This document shows, piece by piece, positions 6,938-13,413 of a stretch of DNA of 17,292 bases (positions are counted from its first letter, which is position 1; the number at the start of each line of letters is the position of its first letter). The DNA is from Candidatus Pacearchaeota archaeon (lineage in GTDB: Archaea; Nanoarchaeota; Nanoarchaeia; Pacearchaeales; GW2011-AR1): NCBI GenBank assembly GCA_002690445.1, contig NZER01000498.1, forward strand, positions 1 to 17,292, read 5' to 3'. The notes beneath the pieces were generated by a model that was not told where the DNA came from, did no database searches, and saw only the letters and a list, made by a program, of their open reading frames with translations. The position numbers and the translations under genes were made by a program.

Positions 6938-7258
6938 ATGGAAATAAAAGAAATAAATGAGTTTATAGAAAATGAGATAGAGAAGTTAGAAGAACGTTAC
7001 AAAGATAGGGATGAAAATGAATTAACAATGGCAATGGGTTTTAAAGTTATAGAAGAACTTGGAGAATTATTTTGTGAATTTCTTTCTCATAAAGGTTATC
7101 AAAGAAAAGAGAAATTAGAAAAGATGGATAAAGAAGAAATAAAAAAAGAATTTGCAGATGTTATATTTACTGTGCTAATAATGGCAAAGAGATTTGATAT
7201 AGATATTGAAGATGCAATTAAAATAAAAATGGAAGATTTGAAGGGTAGGGAGTATTAA
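6938..7258 (+). CDS. MazG-like nucleotide pyrophosphohydrolase
   Basis: The 106-residue, all-helical protein carries the MazG-type metal site: EELGELFCEF at about residues 42-51, then KEFADVIFTVLIMAKRF at about 76-92, which supply the ExxE and ExxD carboxylates for Mg2+. The superfamily hydrolyses nucleoside triphosphates to monophosphates and pyrophosphate, often to remove damaged or non-canonical nucleotides. An in-frame TTG at 6926 exists, but the ATG at 6938 follows GTAGG and gives a normal start. The stop abuts the pheT ATG with no spacer. Composition is AT-rich and without GGG runs, in clear contrast with pheS and pheT on either side, so it looks inserted into the phe operon. The specific substrate is unknown. 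Confidence 0.82.
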   Translation: MEIKEINEFIENEIEKLEERYKDRDENELTMAMGFKVIEELGELFCEFLSHKGYQRKEKLEKMDKEEIKKEFADVIFTVLIMAKRFDIDIEDAIKIKMEDLKGREY

Positions 7259-8908
7259 ATGACCATCCTAACACTAAACAAAAAAGAACTGGAAGATAAG
7301 ATGGGGGTGCCTGTGGAAAAAATAGAAGAAAAGATAACTATGATGGGGACGCCTGTTGAGAATGTGACGGACAGCGAGGTGAGTGTTGAGGTTTTTCCTA
7401 ATCGGCCGGATTTGTTGAGTTTGCAGGGCTTTGCAAGAAGTTTGAAGCAGTACTTGGGGCGGGGCGGGGCGGCTAGTTTTAAGGTCAAAAAATCTGGGGA
7501 GAAATTATTAGTTGAAAAATCTCTGCCAAAGGAGTGGCCTTATGCTATTGCGTGTATTGTAAAAGGAATCAAATTTGATGATGAAAAAATAAAAGAAGTA
7601 ATTGATATTCAGGAGAAATTGGGGGAGGGTGTTTTGCGGAAAAGGAAAAAAGGAGGGATTGGGCTTTATCCTCTTGAAAAAATAAAATTTCCTATTAAAT
7701 TTGTTGGGATGAATCCGGATGAAATTAAATTCCGGCCGTTGGAATTTCCTAAAGTGATAACTGGCAGACAGATTTTGCGGCAGCACCCGACAGGGCGGGA
7801 CTATGCTTCTATTTGCCAGGATTGGGATGCTTTTCCTGTTTTTGTCGACGATGAAAAAACGATAATGTCTATGCCTCCTATAATTAATTCTCATGAAGTT
7901 GGAAAAATAAGTGAGACAACGAGTGATGTTTTTTTAGAGGCAACTGGACCGAACTTGCAAGTGCTACAAAAAGCTTTCAATATAATGGTGACTGCACTTT
8001 CGGACATGGGGGGGCAGATTTACTCTATTGAGTGTAAACAGCAGAATGGGCAGGTAGTGACTGTTCCTGAGTTAGAACCTGAAAAATTAGAATTTAAAAT
8101 TGAGAATGTGAACAGAACTCTCGGGCTTGATTTGAGTGAGAAGGATGTTAGGGGTTATTTGGGACAGATGGGGCTGGGTTTTGAAAAAGCGGGCGGTAAG
8201 GTCTATGCTCTTGTGCCAGCTTATCGAACTGATATTCTGCACTGGGTTGATATTGCTGAGGAAGTTGCAATTGCTTATGGCTATGATAATTTTGAACCAG
8301 AGATTGCAGAGATTGCAACTATTGGTGATGAAGATAAATCTGCCAAGGTAAAAAAAGCTATTGGGAATGTTTTAACTGGTCTGGGTTTGTTTGAAGTTTC
8401 TAGTTTTCATTTGGCAAAGAAGAGGGATGTGAAAAAAATGCATTTTGATTTTAAAGATTGGATTGAGATTGAGGACAGCAAGACAGAGTATGGAGTTTTG
8501 CGTATTGATTTGCTTTCTAATTTGCTGAAGATTTTAGCTGAAAATTCTGATGCTCAGTATCCGCAGAAGATTTTTGAGCTGGGAAAGGTTTTTTCCTTGG
8601 GCGGAGAGAATGAAACTGGAATTGATGAAAAAGAAAAATTAGCAATTTGTTTAGCTGATGAGAAGATTAGTTTTACTGATTTGAAATCTGTTCTTGATTA
8701 TTTGTTTAAGATGATTGGAGTGGATGACTGGAAAATTGAAGAAATTGAAAATAGTAATTTTATCCCGGGGCGGGTAGGGAAGGTGATTGTTAATGGGTCT
8801 GAAGTTGGGGTGGTTGGGGAGGTGGCTCCGCGGGTTTTGAAAAATTGGAAAATTAAGGTGCCAGTTGTGGCGGTTGAGATTGATTTGGATTGGATTTTAC
8901 TAAGTTAG
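7259..8908 (+). CDS. pheT: Phenylalanine-tRNA ligase beta subunit
   Basis: The 549-residue protein is the archaeal-type PheT, which lacks the N-terminal tRNA-binding OB extension and the C-terminal anticodon domain of the bacterial form; the length is right for archaea (about 550). Diagnostic stretches are SVEVFPNRPDLLSLQGFARSL near residues 42-62, the B3/B4 region, which houses editing in this family (residues about 90-270, with IMSMPPIINSHEVGKI), the B5 domain with LSEKDVRGYLGQMGLGFE near 293-310, and the class II-like core at the C-terminus (YPQKIFELGKVF). It pairs with PheS. The start directly follows the mazG stop. Confidence 0.96.
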   Translation: MTILTLNKKELEDKMGVPVEKIEEKITMMGTPVENVTDSEVSVEVFPNRPDLLSLQGFARSLKQYLGRGGAASFKVKKSGEKLLVEKSLPKEWPYAIACIVKGIKFDDEKIKEVIDIQEKLGEGVLRKRKKGGIGLYPLEKIKFPIKFVGMNPDEIKFRPLEFPKVITGRQILRQHPTGRDYASICQDWDAFPVFVDDEKTIMSMPPIINSHEVGKISETTSDVFLEATGPNLQVLQKAFNIMVTALSDMGGQIYSIECKQQNGQVVTVPELEPEKLEFKIENVNRTLGLDLSEKDVRGYLGQMGLGFEKAGGKVYALVPAYRTDILHWVDIAEEVAIAYGYDNFEPEIAEIATIGDEDKSAKVKKAIGNVLTGLGLFEVSSFHLAKKRDVKKMHFDFKDWIEIEDSKTEYGVLRIDLLSNLLKILAENSDAQYPQKIFELGKVFSLGGENETGIDEKEKLAICLADEKISFTDLKSVLDYLFKMIGVDDWKIEEIENSNFIPGRVGKVIVNGSEVGVVGEVAPRVLKNWKIKVPVVAVEIDLDWILLS

Positions 8909-8973
8909 AATCCTGTAGGTTTACTTTTTCCAGAAATGCTTCTCTTTTACTTGGATTAAAAACAAATTTTAAA

Positions 8974-9102
8974 TTATGATCCTCTACCTCTTAATATCTT
9001 TATATCAAGTTTTATTAAGAAAATAATAGTCATAATCCATATAAGAACTGAAAAAATAGAAACCCACAAATTTGAGAATATCGGATAAAGAAAATTTGCC
9101 AT
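8974..9102 (-). CDS. Small membrane protein, 42 aa
   Basis: A 42-codon frame begins MANFLYPIFSNLWVS, continues as one hydrophobic span to about residue 30, and ends in a basic tail (KLDIKILRGRGS). That gives a single helix with a positive-inside C-terminus. The ATG is three bases behind the stop of the 82-residue membrane protein, which points to an operon and coupled translation. I do not recognise the family. The tight spacing and well-ordered helix plus basic tail make a real gene more likely than chance. Confidence 0.5.
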   Translation of the reverse strand: MANFLYPIFSNLWVSIFSVLIWIMTIIFLIKLDIKILRGRGS

Positions 9103-9105
9103 TTT

Positions 9106-9354
9106 TTATCTTCTGAATTTTCTAGTAACAAAAATAATTATTGCCCCTATAATTATATATAAAAGTCCTGAAAAAATCAAGGAATAATTGCCAAGAGGTA
9201 GAAGTGGTAAAGAGTCCATTGAATCTAAAACAGAACCCATATTTGTTGACCCAATTAGAAAATTGATTGATAAATAAAGTCCAGTTAGATAAACTCCAAG
9301 AATTATAATCAGGGCTGCAACAATATACAAAATAATTGAAAAAATCTTTTTCAT
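9106..9354 (-). CDS. Hypothetical membrane protein, two TM segments
   Basis: The 82-residue protein has a hydrophobic span at residues 4-32, a polar loop of about 25 residues (GSTNMGSVLDSMDSLPLL), a second span at about 56-77, and a basic tail VTRKFRR. Both termini should face the cytoplasm. I do not recognise the family. A TATA-like TTTAAAAAA at 9376-9384 lies 22 bases upstream of the ATG, supporting this start and a leaderless message. The second gene of the pair is the 42-residue membrane protein just downstream. The AT-rich composition suggests an accessory role. Confidence 0.7.
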   Translation of the reverse strand: MKKIFSIILYIVAALIIILGVYLTGLYLSINFLIGSTNMGSVLDSMDSLPLLPLGNYSLIFSGLLYIIIGAIIIFVTRKFRR

Positions 9355-9375
9355 ACATAAATAAGCCTCATCAGC

Positions 9376-9384
9376 TTTAAAAAA
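9376..9384 (-). promoter_or_regulatory. TATA-like box for the small membrane protein pair
   Basis: TTTAAAAAA on the plus strand (TTTTTTAAA on the sense strand) has its near edge 22 bases from the ATG at 9354. Confidence 0.5.
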
Positions 9385-9443
9385 CTTTCTCCCAAGGGGG
9401 CGGGTGGTCGGGGGTTTAAGGTTCTTTTAGCTATTGGATTTTA

Positions 9444-9620
9444 CTAAGTTATAACAAATGACTGGTTTGGGTCTAGTTCTACTGGCTGACTGTCTGGGTG
9501 ATAAGCCGGTGTCATGCCCGGATCTTGACCTTTGTCGCGTCTTATTTCTCGGGCAGTTTGTGAATAAAAGGCTATGAGATTTTTATGTTCGTTATTTGTT
9601 AGTTCTATTTCTTGATCCAT
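9444..9620 (-). CDS. Hypothetical protein, 58 aa
   Basis: A 58-codon frame begins MDQEIELTNNEHKNLIAFYS and ends ELDPNQSFVIT. The first half is charged and helix-prone; the second half is rich in Pro, Gly and Asp (QDPGMTPAYHPDSQP) and probably unstructured. Its ATG is one base behind the stop of the 73-residue ACP-like gene, so it appears to be the third gene of the 9444-10341 operon. I do not recognise it. The close coupling is the main reason for calling it. Confidence 0.5.
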   Translation of the reverse strand: MDQEIELTNNEHKNLIAFYSQTAREIRRDKGQDPGMTPAYHPDSQPVELDPNQSFVIT

Positions 9621-9621
9621 T

Positions 9622-9843
9622 TTATTGTAAATAAACTTCTAAATCTCCTACTGTTTTTATTTTGCGAACTTCGTCTTCAGAAACGTGTGCTTCTCCTGCT
9701 TGTTCTAGAACCTGTTTTAGATCATATTCTGTTAAATTTAAATCGTGGAATAAGTTGGCTTCAGGTACTATGAGGTTATGGGGAATTCTATGTCTTTCAG
9801 ATAAATATTCTTTTAGATCAAAAGTGTTAGTTGATTTTGCCAT
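9622..9843 (-). CDS. Acyl-carrier-protein-like small protein lacking the serine
   Basis: The 73-residue protein resembles an acyl carrier protein over its C-terminal two thirds: LFHDLNLTEYDLKQVLEQ matches the segment at the start of helix II, and SEDEVRKIKTVGDLEVYL matches the end of the ACP fold (typically a KI-TVGD-YI pattern). The DSL serine that carries phosphopantetheine is missing; the equivalent stretch reads NLTEYDL and is about three residues shorter. If the fold is right, it cannot be a conventional carrier and might be a protein-interaction module. It sits second in a three-gene operon, 24 bases behind the 157-residue gene. The resemblance is by pattern only and could be superficial. 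Confidence 0.6.
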   Translation of the reverse strand: MAKSTNTFDLKEYLSERHRIPHNLIVPEANLFHDLNLTEYDLKQVLEQAGEAHVSEDEVRKIKTVGDLEVYLQ

Positions 9844-9867
9844 TGTTTGGTTGGATGCGAAGCTTGG

Positions 9868-10341
9868 TTACCCAAAATATCCTTTTCTTCCGGAGTTGTT
9901 GTTTTCTTCGAATTTAGTTTCAAATTGTTCAAATAAATCGTGGGCTTTTTGTTTTGCGTCTTTCCATTCCTGGTTTGATTTTATAATGAAGTCGGCTTCG
10001 CTTTTTTCATTGTAAATTGTGTCGAGCTTAATTGCGTGGAGCTGAAGTTTTGCTAGTTTTTTGTAAACTTCTTTGATTGTTTCTTTTTCTTTTTCATTTG
10101 AATTTTTGATAATGGTGAAGATAAACATTGGCGGGGTGGTGGGGTTGAGCAGGGTTTCGAACAGGTGCATGTAAGCAGAAAGTTTTTCAGACACCATTCT
10201 CCTGATTTCTCTTAGTAAAAAGGATGATTCTTTTTCTGTGACTTTCTCTATGTCGAAATCTTCGGCGAGCTGTTGAAATTCGGGGAGTTTATATGTTTGT
10301 TTAAGTTTTTCATATTCTTTGTTTATATCCTGCAGTTCCAT
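9868..10341 (-). CDS. Hypothetical helical protein, 157 aa
   Basis: I do not recognise this protein. It is highly charged, has no membrane span and no Cys, and is predicted almost entirely helical with coiled-coil potential at the start (residues 1-60) and in the segment NSNEKEKETIKEVYKKLAKLQ (about 80-100). The C-terminus is a short Gly/Asn-rich tail. A TATA box at 10363-10370 lies 22 bases upstream of the ATG. It leads an operon with the ACP-like protein and the 58-residue protein; their small size and coupling hint at one complex, which is inference. Confidence 0.75.
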   Translation of the reverse strand: MELQDINKEYEKLKQTYKLPEFQQLAEDFDIEKVTEKESSFLLREIRRMVSEKLSAYMHLFETLLNPTTPPMFIFTIIKNSNEKEKETIKEVYKKLAKLQLHAIKLDTIYNEKSEADFIIKSNQEWKDAKQKAHDLFEQFETKFEENNNSGRKGYFG

Positions 10342-10362
10342 GTTTTTGTTATTTGAGAAGCG

Positions 10363-10370
10363 TTTATAAA
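10363..10370. promoter_or_regulatory. Shared symmetric TATA box
   Basis: TTTATAAA is its own reverse complement. It lies 22 bases from the ATG at 10341 on the minus strand and 30 bases before the tRNA-Thr 5' end on the plus strand, so one box may serve both directions. Confidence 0.55.
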
Positions 10371-10399
10371 TTTAATTGATGAGGGATATTGAGCTTTGC

Positions 10400-10492
10400 G
10401 CCGCCTTAGCTCAGTTGGTTTAGAGCGCGACATTGGTATTGATTATTATGCTGAAAATGTCGAGGTCCTGAGTTCGAACCTCAGAGGCGGCT
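10400..10492 (+). tRNA. tRNA-Thr(GGT) with an 18-nt intron
   Basis: All arms are visible. The acceptor GCCGCCT (10400-10406) pairs with AGGCGGC (10485-10491), the D stem is GCTC/GAGC, the anticodon stem CGACA (10428-10432) pairs with TGTCG (10458-10462), and the T arm is CTGAG TTCGAAC CTCAG. Between the anticodon stem strands are 25 bases, 18 more than a normal loop. Reading TT-GGT-A then gives anticodon GGT at 10435-10437, and an 18-base intron at 10439-10456 in the canonical archaeal site after position 37. The discriminator is T at 10492, which fits archaeal tRNA-Thr. CCA is not encoded. Confidence 0.93.
10439..10456 (+). other. tRNA intron, canonical 37/38 site
   Basis: Removing these 18 bases restores a seven-base anticodon loop TTGGTAA. 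Loop bases 10433-10439 can pair with 10448-10454, counting G-U pairs, which is compatible with a relaxed bulge-helix-bulge target for the archaeal splicing endonuclease. Confidence 0.8.
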
Positions 10493-10552
10493 TTGGGGCA
10501 AGATTAACTCCCTCAGCTTGAGCTCCGCCTTCAGCTTTCGCTCTCGCACACA

Positions 10553-10593
10553 TTTTTATTAATGCGCAATCTAATTCCTCATCGTAAAATGCT
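10553..10593. repeat. Dispersed 41-base repeat, copy 2
   Basis: This copy matches 4198-4238 at 35 of 41 positions without gaps. It lies 61 bases past the tRNA-Thr gene and just beyond the 3' end of the 106-residue membrane protein gene, so, like copy 1, it sits at gene ends. Confidence 0.65.
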
Positions 10594-10650
10594 TTAGAAT
10601 GCCGGTAAGACTTGTTCAACTTAACTAAACAGATCAGTGAAAGAATTATA

Positions 10651-10971
10651 TTACTCGGGATCACTCTCAGTGACATTAAAATTAATTGCGTTTCCGACTG
10701 TGCGAAATGTGCCTGCTCCGATATCCCAGAGTGTTGAGGCTGTTTGTCCGAGCCAGCCGAAATAAATATAGACTGCTTTTATGATTCCTCGCGGGGATGT
10801 GAGGTCGACTTTTTCTGAAGTGAAGAGGTTTGCGATTGAGAAGTAAAGCAAGAGTCCGATTAAAATCAGGGCGACGATTTTGACTTTTCTTCCGCCATGT
10901 TCTACTCTCAGGACTAGGAAGGCAATAAGGATGAAAATCAGGAGGATGAGGATATTTAGGAAGCTTAGCAT
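10651..10971 (-). CDS. Hypothetical membrane protein, 106 aa
   Basis: The protein has one span at residues 3-22, a short basic loop (RVEHGGRKVK), a second span at about 33-48, then an outer segment of about 55 residues with conserved-looking Gly/Trp/Thr (FGWLGQTASTLWDIGAGTF). That last part resembles small conserved DPANN membrane proteins I have seen without assigned function. The TATA-like box at 10993-10998 lies 22 bases upstream of the ATG. It stands alone, between the tRNA-Thr region and the divergent mutase-like gene. Composition is closer to the resident genes. Confidence 0.7.
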   Translation of the reverse strand: MLSFLNILILLIFILIAFLVLRVEHGGRKVKIVALILIGLLLYFSIANLFTSEKVDLTSPRGIIKAVYIYFGWLGQTASTLWDIGAGTFRTVGNAINFNVTESDPE

Positions 10972-10992
10972 GATTAATTAATGTGAGCAGAT

Positions 10993-10998
10993 TATAAA
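10993..10998 (-). promoter_or_regulatory. TATA-like box for the 106-aa membrane protein
   Basis: TATAAA on the plus strand (TTTATA on the sense strand), near edge 22 bases from the ATG at 10971. Confidence 0.5.
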
Positions 10999-11002
10999 AA
11001 TG

Positions 11003-11010
11003 TTTTTATA
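11003..11010 (+). promoter_or_regulatory. TATA box for the mutase-like gene
   Basis: TTTTTATA ends 31 bases before the ATG at 11041, farther than the 22 bases seen at leaderless genes. The extra length just accommodates a ribosome site. Confidence 0.5.
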
Positions 11011-11030
11011 TGGTCGTATACTGTTAGTTA

Positions 11031-11035
11031 GGAGG
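11031..11035 (+). promoter_or_regulatory. Strong Shine-Dalgarno sequence
   Basis: GGAGG, within AGGAGGTG, lies five bases before the ATG at 11041. It favours that start over the in-frame GTG at 11035, which is part of the site itself. Most first genes in the window lack such a site. Confidence 0.7.
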
Positions 11036-11040
11036 TGGAT

Positions 11041-11637
11041 ATGAAAAAGGGGCTGAAGATTTATGTTTTTAGGCACGGGCAGACAACTTATAATCGGGAT
11101 GGGATTTTTACTGGTTTTAAAGATTCAAAGCTGACTAAGCTAGGGCGGAGGCAGGCGGGGGTGATTGCGAAGAAGTTGAAAAATAAAAAATTTCAAGCAG
11201 CTTTTTATACGCGGTTGTCGCGGAGCAAGGACACGCTGAAGCCAGTTTTGAAATTTCACCCTGAGTGTGTTCTGTTGTTTAAGGATGACAGGATGATTGA
11301 GAGAGGGTATGGAAGTTTGGAAGGGAAGACGCATAAATCTGTGATTGAAAAATATGGGAAAGCACGATTTGATAAGTGGCATCGGGGTTTCAATATTTTG
11401 CCTGGCTTGCCTGGAAAAAGAAAAGGAGAAAGTTATGTAAATGTTGGGAAGCGTGTGAGAAACTTTATTTTTGATTTGAAAAAATTTATGAAAAAAAATA
11501 ATGTGAGTGTAGCGATTTCTGCTCACGGGAATTCTATTCGGTTGTTTCGGAAAATTATGGAAAGAGCAAGTGTGAAAGAGGCAACTTCGTGGTTTATTCC
11601 TTATGATAAGGTTTTTGTTTATGATGTGCGTGTGTAA
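11041..11637 (+). CDS. Histidine phosphatase superfamily protein, phosphoglycerate mutase-like
   Basis: The 198-residue protein has the full motif set of the 2,3-bisphosphoglycerate-dependent mutase branch: RHGQTTYN near residue 12 with the catalytic His, FTGFKDSKLTKLG, TRLSRSKDT, ERGYGSLEG with the acid/base Glu, and SAHGNSIR with the second catalytic His. Such enzymes interconvert 3- and 2-phosphoglycerate in glycolysis; related members are general phosphatases. It is shorter than the classic bacterial enzyme (about 230-250 residues), so a phosphatase role cannot be excluded, but the TGFKDSKLT and ERGYGSLEG matches favour mutase. The gene has its own TATA box and a strong ribosome site. Composition is GGG-rich. 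Confidence 0.85.
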   Translation: MKKGLKIYVFRHGQTTYNRDGIFTGFKDSKLTKLGRRQAGVIAKKLKNKKFQAAFYTRLSRSKDTLKPVLKFHPECVLLFKDDRMIERGYGSLEGKTHKSVIEKYGKARFDKWHRGFNILPGLPGKRKGESYVNVGKRVRNFIFDLKKFMKKNNVSVAISAHGNSIRLFRKIMERASVKEATSWFIPYDKVFVYDVRV

Positions 11638-11647
11638 AATTATAACA

Positions 11648-11656
11648 TTTTTATTT
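11648..11656 (+). terminator. T-rich stretch after the mutase-like gene
   Basis: TTTTTATTT starts 11 bases past the stop. Archaeal transcription commonly ends at T-rich runs without a hairpin. The evidence is only the T-run and position. Confidence 0.3.
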
Positions 11657-11679
11657 CAAATTTAGTGCTAACTTAATTG

Positions 11680-12219
11680 TTATTCTAAACTAATCTCGTC
11701 TTTCTTTTCAGAAAGATTAATGTATTTATCGGCAATCTTTCTTATCTCCCTGCTAATTTTTCCTTCAAAATTGGCAATTATTACTTTTTTTCCATTATCT
11801 TTCATTCTTTCTAAACATTCTATTAAATCTCTATCCCTAGAGATTAAAACAAATGCATCGTGATTATTCGACAAACCATGCCAGATGATATCTGGAGCAA
11901 TATTAACATCAATTCCTTTTTCTTTTATTTGCCCTTTATCAAAAACCAGTGGTCTTGTCACAATATGAAAATTATAGTCTAATGCTAATTTATCCAAGAA
12001 ATTTATTTGTTTATTTAATCTTGCCTCAAATTCTCTTTTAGTTTCACGATTTTTATTCCAAGTTGATTTAGTAGGAATTCCAGTATAATAATAAACTCTA
12101 ATAAGATTAAAGTCCTTACTTAAAAAACGCATAAGTCTTTGAAAACCTATTTTAATGTTTTCATCTTTAGCACATTTGAAAAGATTTTCACCATCAATAA
12201 AAATCATTAATCTTTCCAT
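11680..12219 (-). CDS. NYN-domain protein (PIN-like nuclease fold)
   Basis: The 179-residue protein matches the NYN/LabA-like branch of the PIN-like nucleases. Conserved acidic positions are visible in order: FIDGENLF near residue 7 (first Asp), KGIDVNIAPDIIW near 100 (second and third acidic residues), and VLISRDRDLIECLERM near 123 (fourth Asp). The family is generally thought to cut RNA with Mg2+. The gene is alone on the minus strand, AT-rich, and has no TATA box at the usual 22 bases, so the promoter is unclear. GGGGTA at 12233-12238 and TACCCC at 12253-12258 form an inverted repeat just upstream of the start. The target RNA is unknown. Confidence 0.85.
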   Translation of the reverse strand: MERLMIFIDGENLFKCAKDENIKIGFQRLMRFLSKDFNLIRVYYYTGIPTKSTWNKNRETKREFEARLNKQINFLDKLALDYNFHIVTRPLVFDKGQIKEKGIDVNIAPDIIWHGLSNNHDAFVLISRDRDLIECLERMKDNGKKVIIANFEGKISREIRKIADKYINLSEKKDEISLE

Positions 12220-12232
12220 TAGGTTAGTACAG

Positions 12233-12258
12233 GGGTATAGAGATTGCTCCCTACCCCC
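12233..12258. repeat. Inverted repeat upstream of the NYN gene
   Basis: GGGGTA (12233-12238) pairs with TACCCC (12253-12258) around 14 bases, 14 bases upstream of the ATG. It could be an operator or a leader hairpin; nothing further supports either. Confidence 0.35.
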
Positions 12259-12403
12259 TCAGTTATTACAAAGTAAATAATGATTTGTTATTTAAATAAT
12301 TATTGGTGATGATGTGTGGGGGAATCTGCCAAGAAGATTTTACTAAAGAATTTAGGGTATTTAGTGAACAAGTCCAGACAAGGATGAGATAAGATAATCA
12401 AAT

Positions 12404-13375
12404 TTATTCTTCAGGCTCACTAGCTAGGAAAACCCACCATGGCTTTTGAACAGCGACAACTGCGCCTGTTTCTGCGTCTACTTGTGCTCTGACCTGGGCT
12501 CTTTTTCTAAATAATCCGAGAAAGCGAAAATGTCTTTGTCTTTGAAGTTCGTAAACTAGTTGAGATTGATTATTTTTGCCTACGTCTTTTAATTCAATTA
12601 TGCAACTATCTGCTGAGCTGCAATTTTTTAATCTTAATATTTGCAGGGCAGTGGCTGAAGCTATGTCGGGCATTATTTTGATTTCAATGCTCCTGTTGTT
12701 TTTTAATTTTACTTTGAATTTTGTCTTGTTTGCATCTGTTTCTTGTTCTATTTCTAATTCTGTTTCTGCACCAATATCTCCTACTTTTAATTTGATTCTA
12801 TTTTGAGCTAATTCAGATACTCTTATTTGCTTTCCTTGTGCATTTGTGTAAACACCGGCTCGCACTCTGCCCCTGATTGTCTGGCCTAGTCCGCGGTTAG
12901 AATTTGTTTGGTTTCCTGTTTGATTATTTTCAGTTGCATTGTTGCTAGTTTCATTGTTTCCTGCTCCAGTGCTGCCTGTTTCGCCTTCTTGTGCTTCTTC
13001 ATGACAGCCGTGATTATACCAGTGTCCGTTGAATTTGACACAGAGAAGTTCGTCCCAGCATAGATGGAGGTAATCTTCGCTGCAGGAGACTGTTGTGCAA
13101 GCACCTGCTGAACATCCGTATCTGCATTTTTTTTCATCTGCTCCACCTGAATTATCTGATTCGCAATAATATTCAATTAGTGTCATATTGTCAGTACAGT
13201 AATCTGTTTTTACTCCGCAATTTAACGCATCTGTGCAGTTTAAAGTTCGTGATCCTTTTTCTTCATAATCTTCTCCATCATCTGTGTCTGAGCAGTTCAG
13301 TTCAGCTAGGACAAGACTGAGTGAGAATAGTGATAAGATTCCTAAGATCAAACTTAATGTGATTCCTCTTTTCAT
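12404..13375 (-). CDS. Secreted Cys-rich protein of a DPANN-type family
   Basis: The 323-residue protein starts with a clear signal peptide (basic MKRG, hydrophobic to about residue 24, likely cleavage before ELNC). Residues 25-130 hold twelve cysteines in a pattern such as CSDTDDGEDYEEKGS, EYYCESDN and CRYGCSAGAC, probably disulfide-linked repeats. A low-complexity Asn/Thr/Gly linker follows, dense in N-glycosylation sequons (eleven in the whole protein by my count). The C-terminal domain (about 185-323) contains IEIKIMPDIASATALQILRLKNC and ends KPWWVFLASEPEE, a stretch I associate with secreted proteins of Pacearchaeota/Woesearchaeota. The role is unknown; surface or host contact is plausible. 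A TATA box lies 22 bases upstream. Confidence 0.8.
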   Translation of the reverse strand: MKRGITLSLILGILSLFSLSLVLAELNCSDTDDGEDYEEKGSRTLNCTDALNCGVKTDYCTDNMTLIEYYCESDNSGGADEKKCRYGCSAGACTTVSCSEDYLHLCWDELLCVKFNGHWYNHGCHEEAQEGETGSTGAGNNETSNNATENNQTGNQTNSNRGLGQTIRGRVRAGVYTNAQGKQIRVSELAQNRIKLKVGDIGAETELEIEQETDANKTKFKVKLKNNRSIEIKIMPDIASATALQILRLKNCSSADSCIIELKDVGKNNQSQLVYELQRQRHFRFLGLFRKRAQVRAQVDAETGAVVAVQKPWWVFLASEPEE

Positions 13376-13396
13376 GTTTTAGCTAGGTGTTTTTGA

Positions 13397-13404
13397 TTTA
13401 TAAA
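13397..13404 (-). promoter_or_regulatory. TATA box for the secreted Cys-rich protein
   Basis: TTTATAAA with its near edge 22 bases from the ATG at 13375, leaderless geometry. Confidence 0.6.
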
Positions 13405-13413
13405 TTTATTTAA

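Noticed and set aside
9662..10015. 117-residue plus-strand frame opposite the ACP-like and 157-residue genes
   Set aside because: It crosses two minus-strand genes and their spacer, has no ribosome site or TATA box at the right distance, and its composition is that of antisense.
10446..10676. 76-residue minus-strand frame over the tRNA-Thr 3' half
   Set aside because: It runs through the tRNA gene and the 41-base repeat and overlaps the end of the membrane protein gene; only the repeat part looks non-random.
12300..12400. C/D box guide RNA in the spacer before 12404
   Set aside because: A GTGATGATG resembling box C is present, but no convincing box D at the needed distance was found.
12886..13176. 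96-residue minus-strand frame inside the Cys-rich secreted gene
   Set aside because: Out-of-frame shadow of a gene with a signal peptide, patterned cysteines and a conserved tail; its Gln/Lys/Met-rich product shows no domain.
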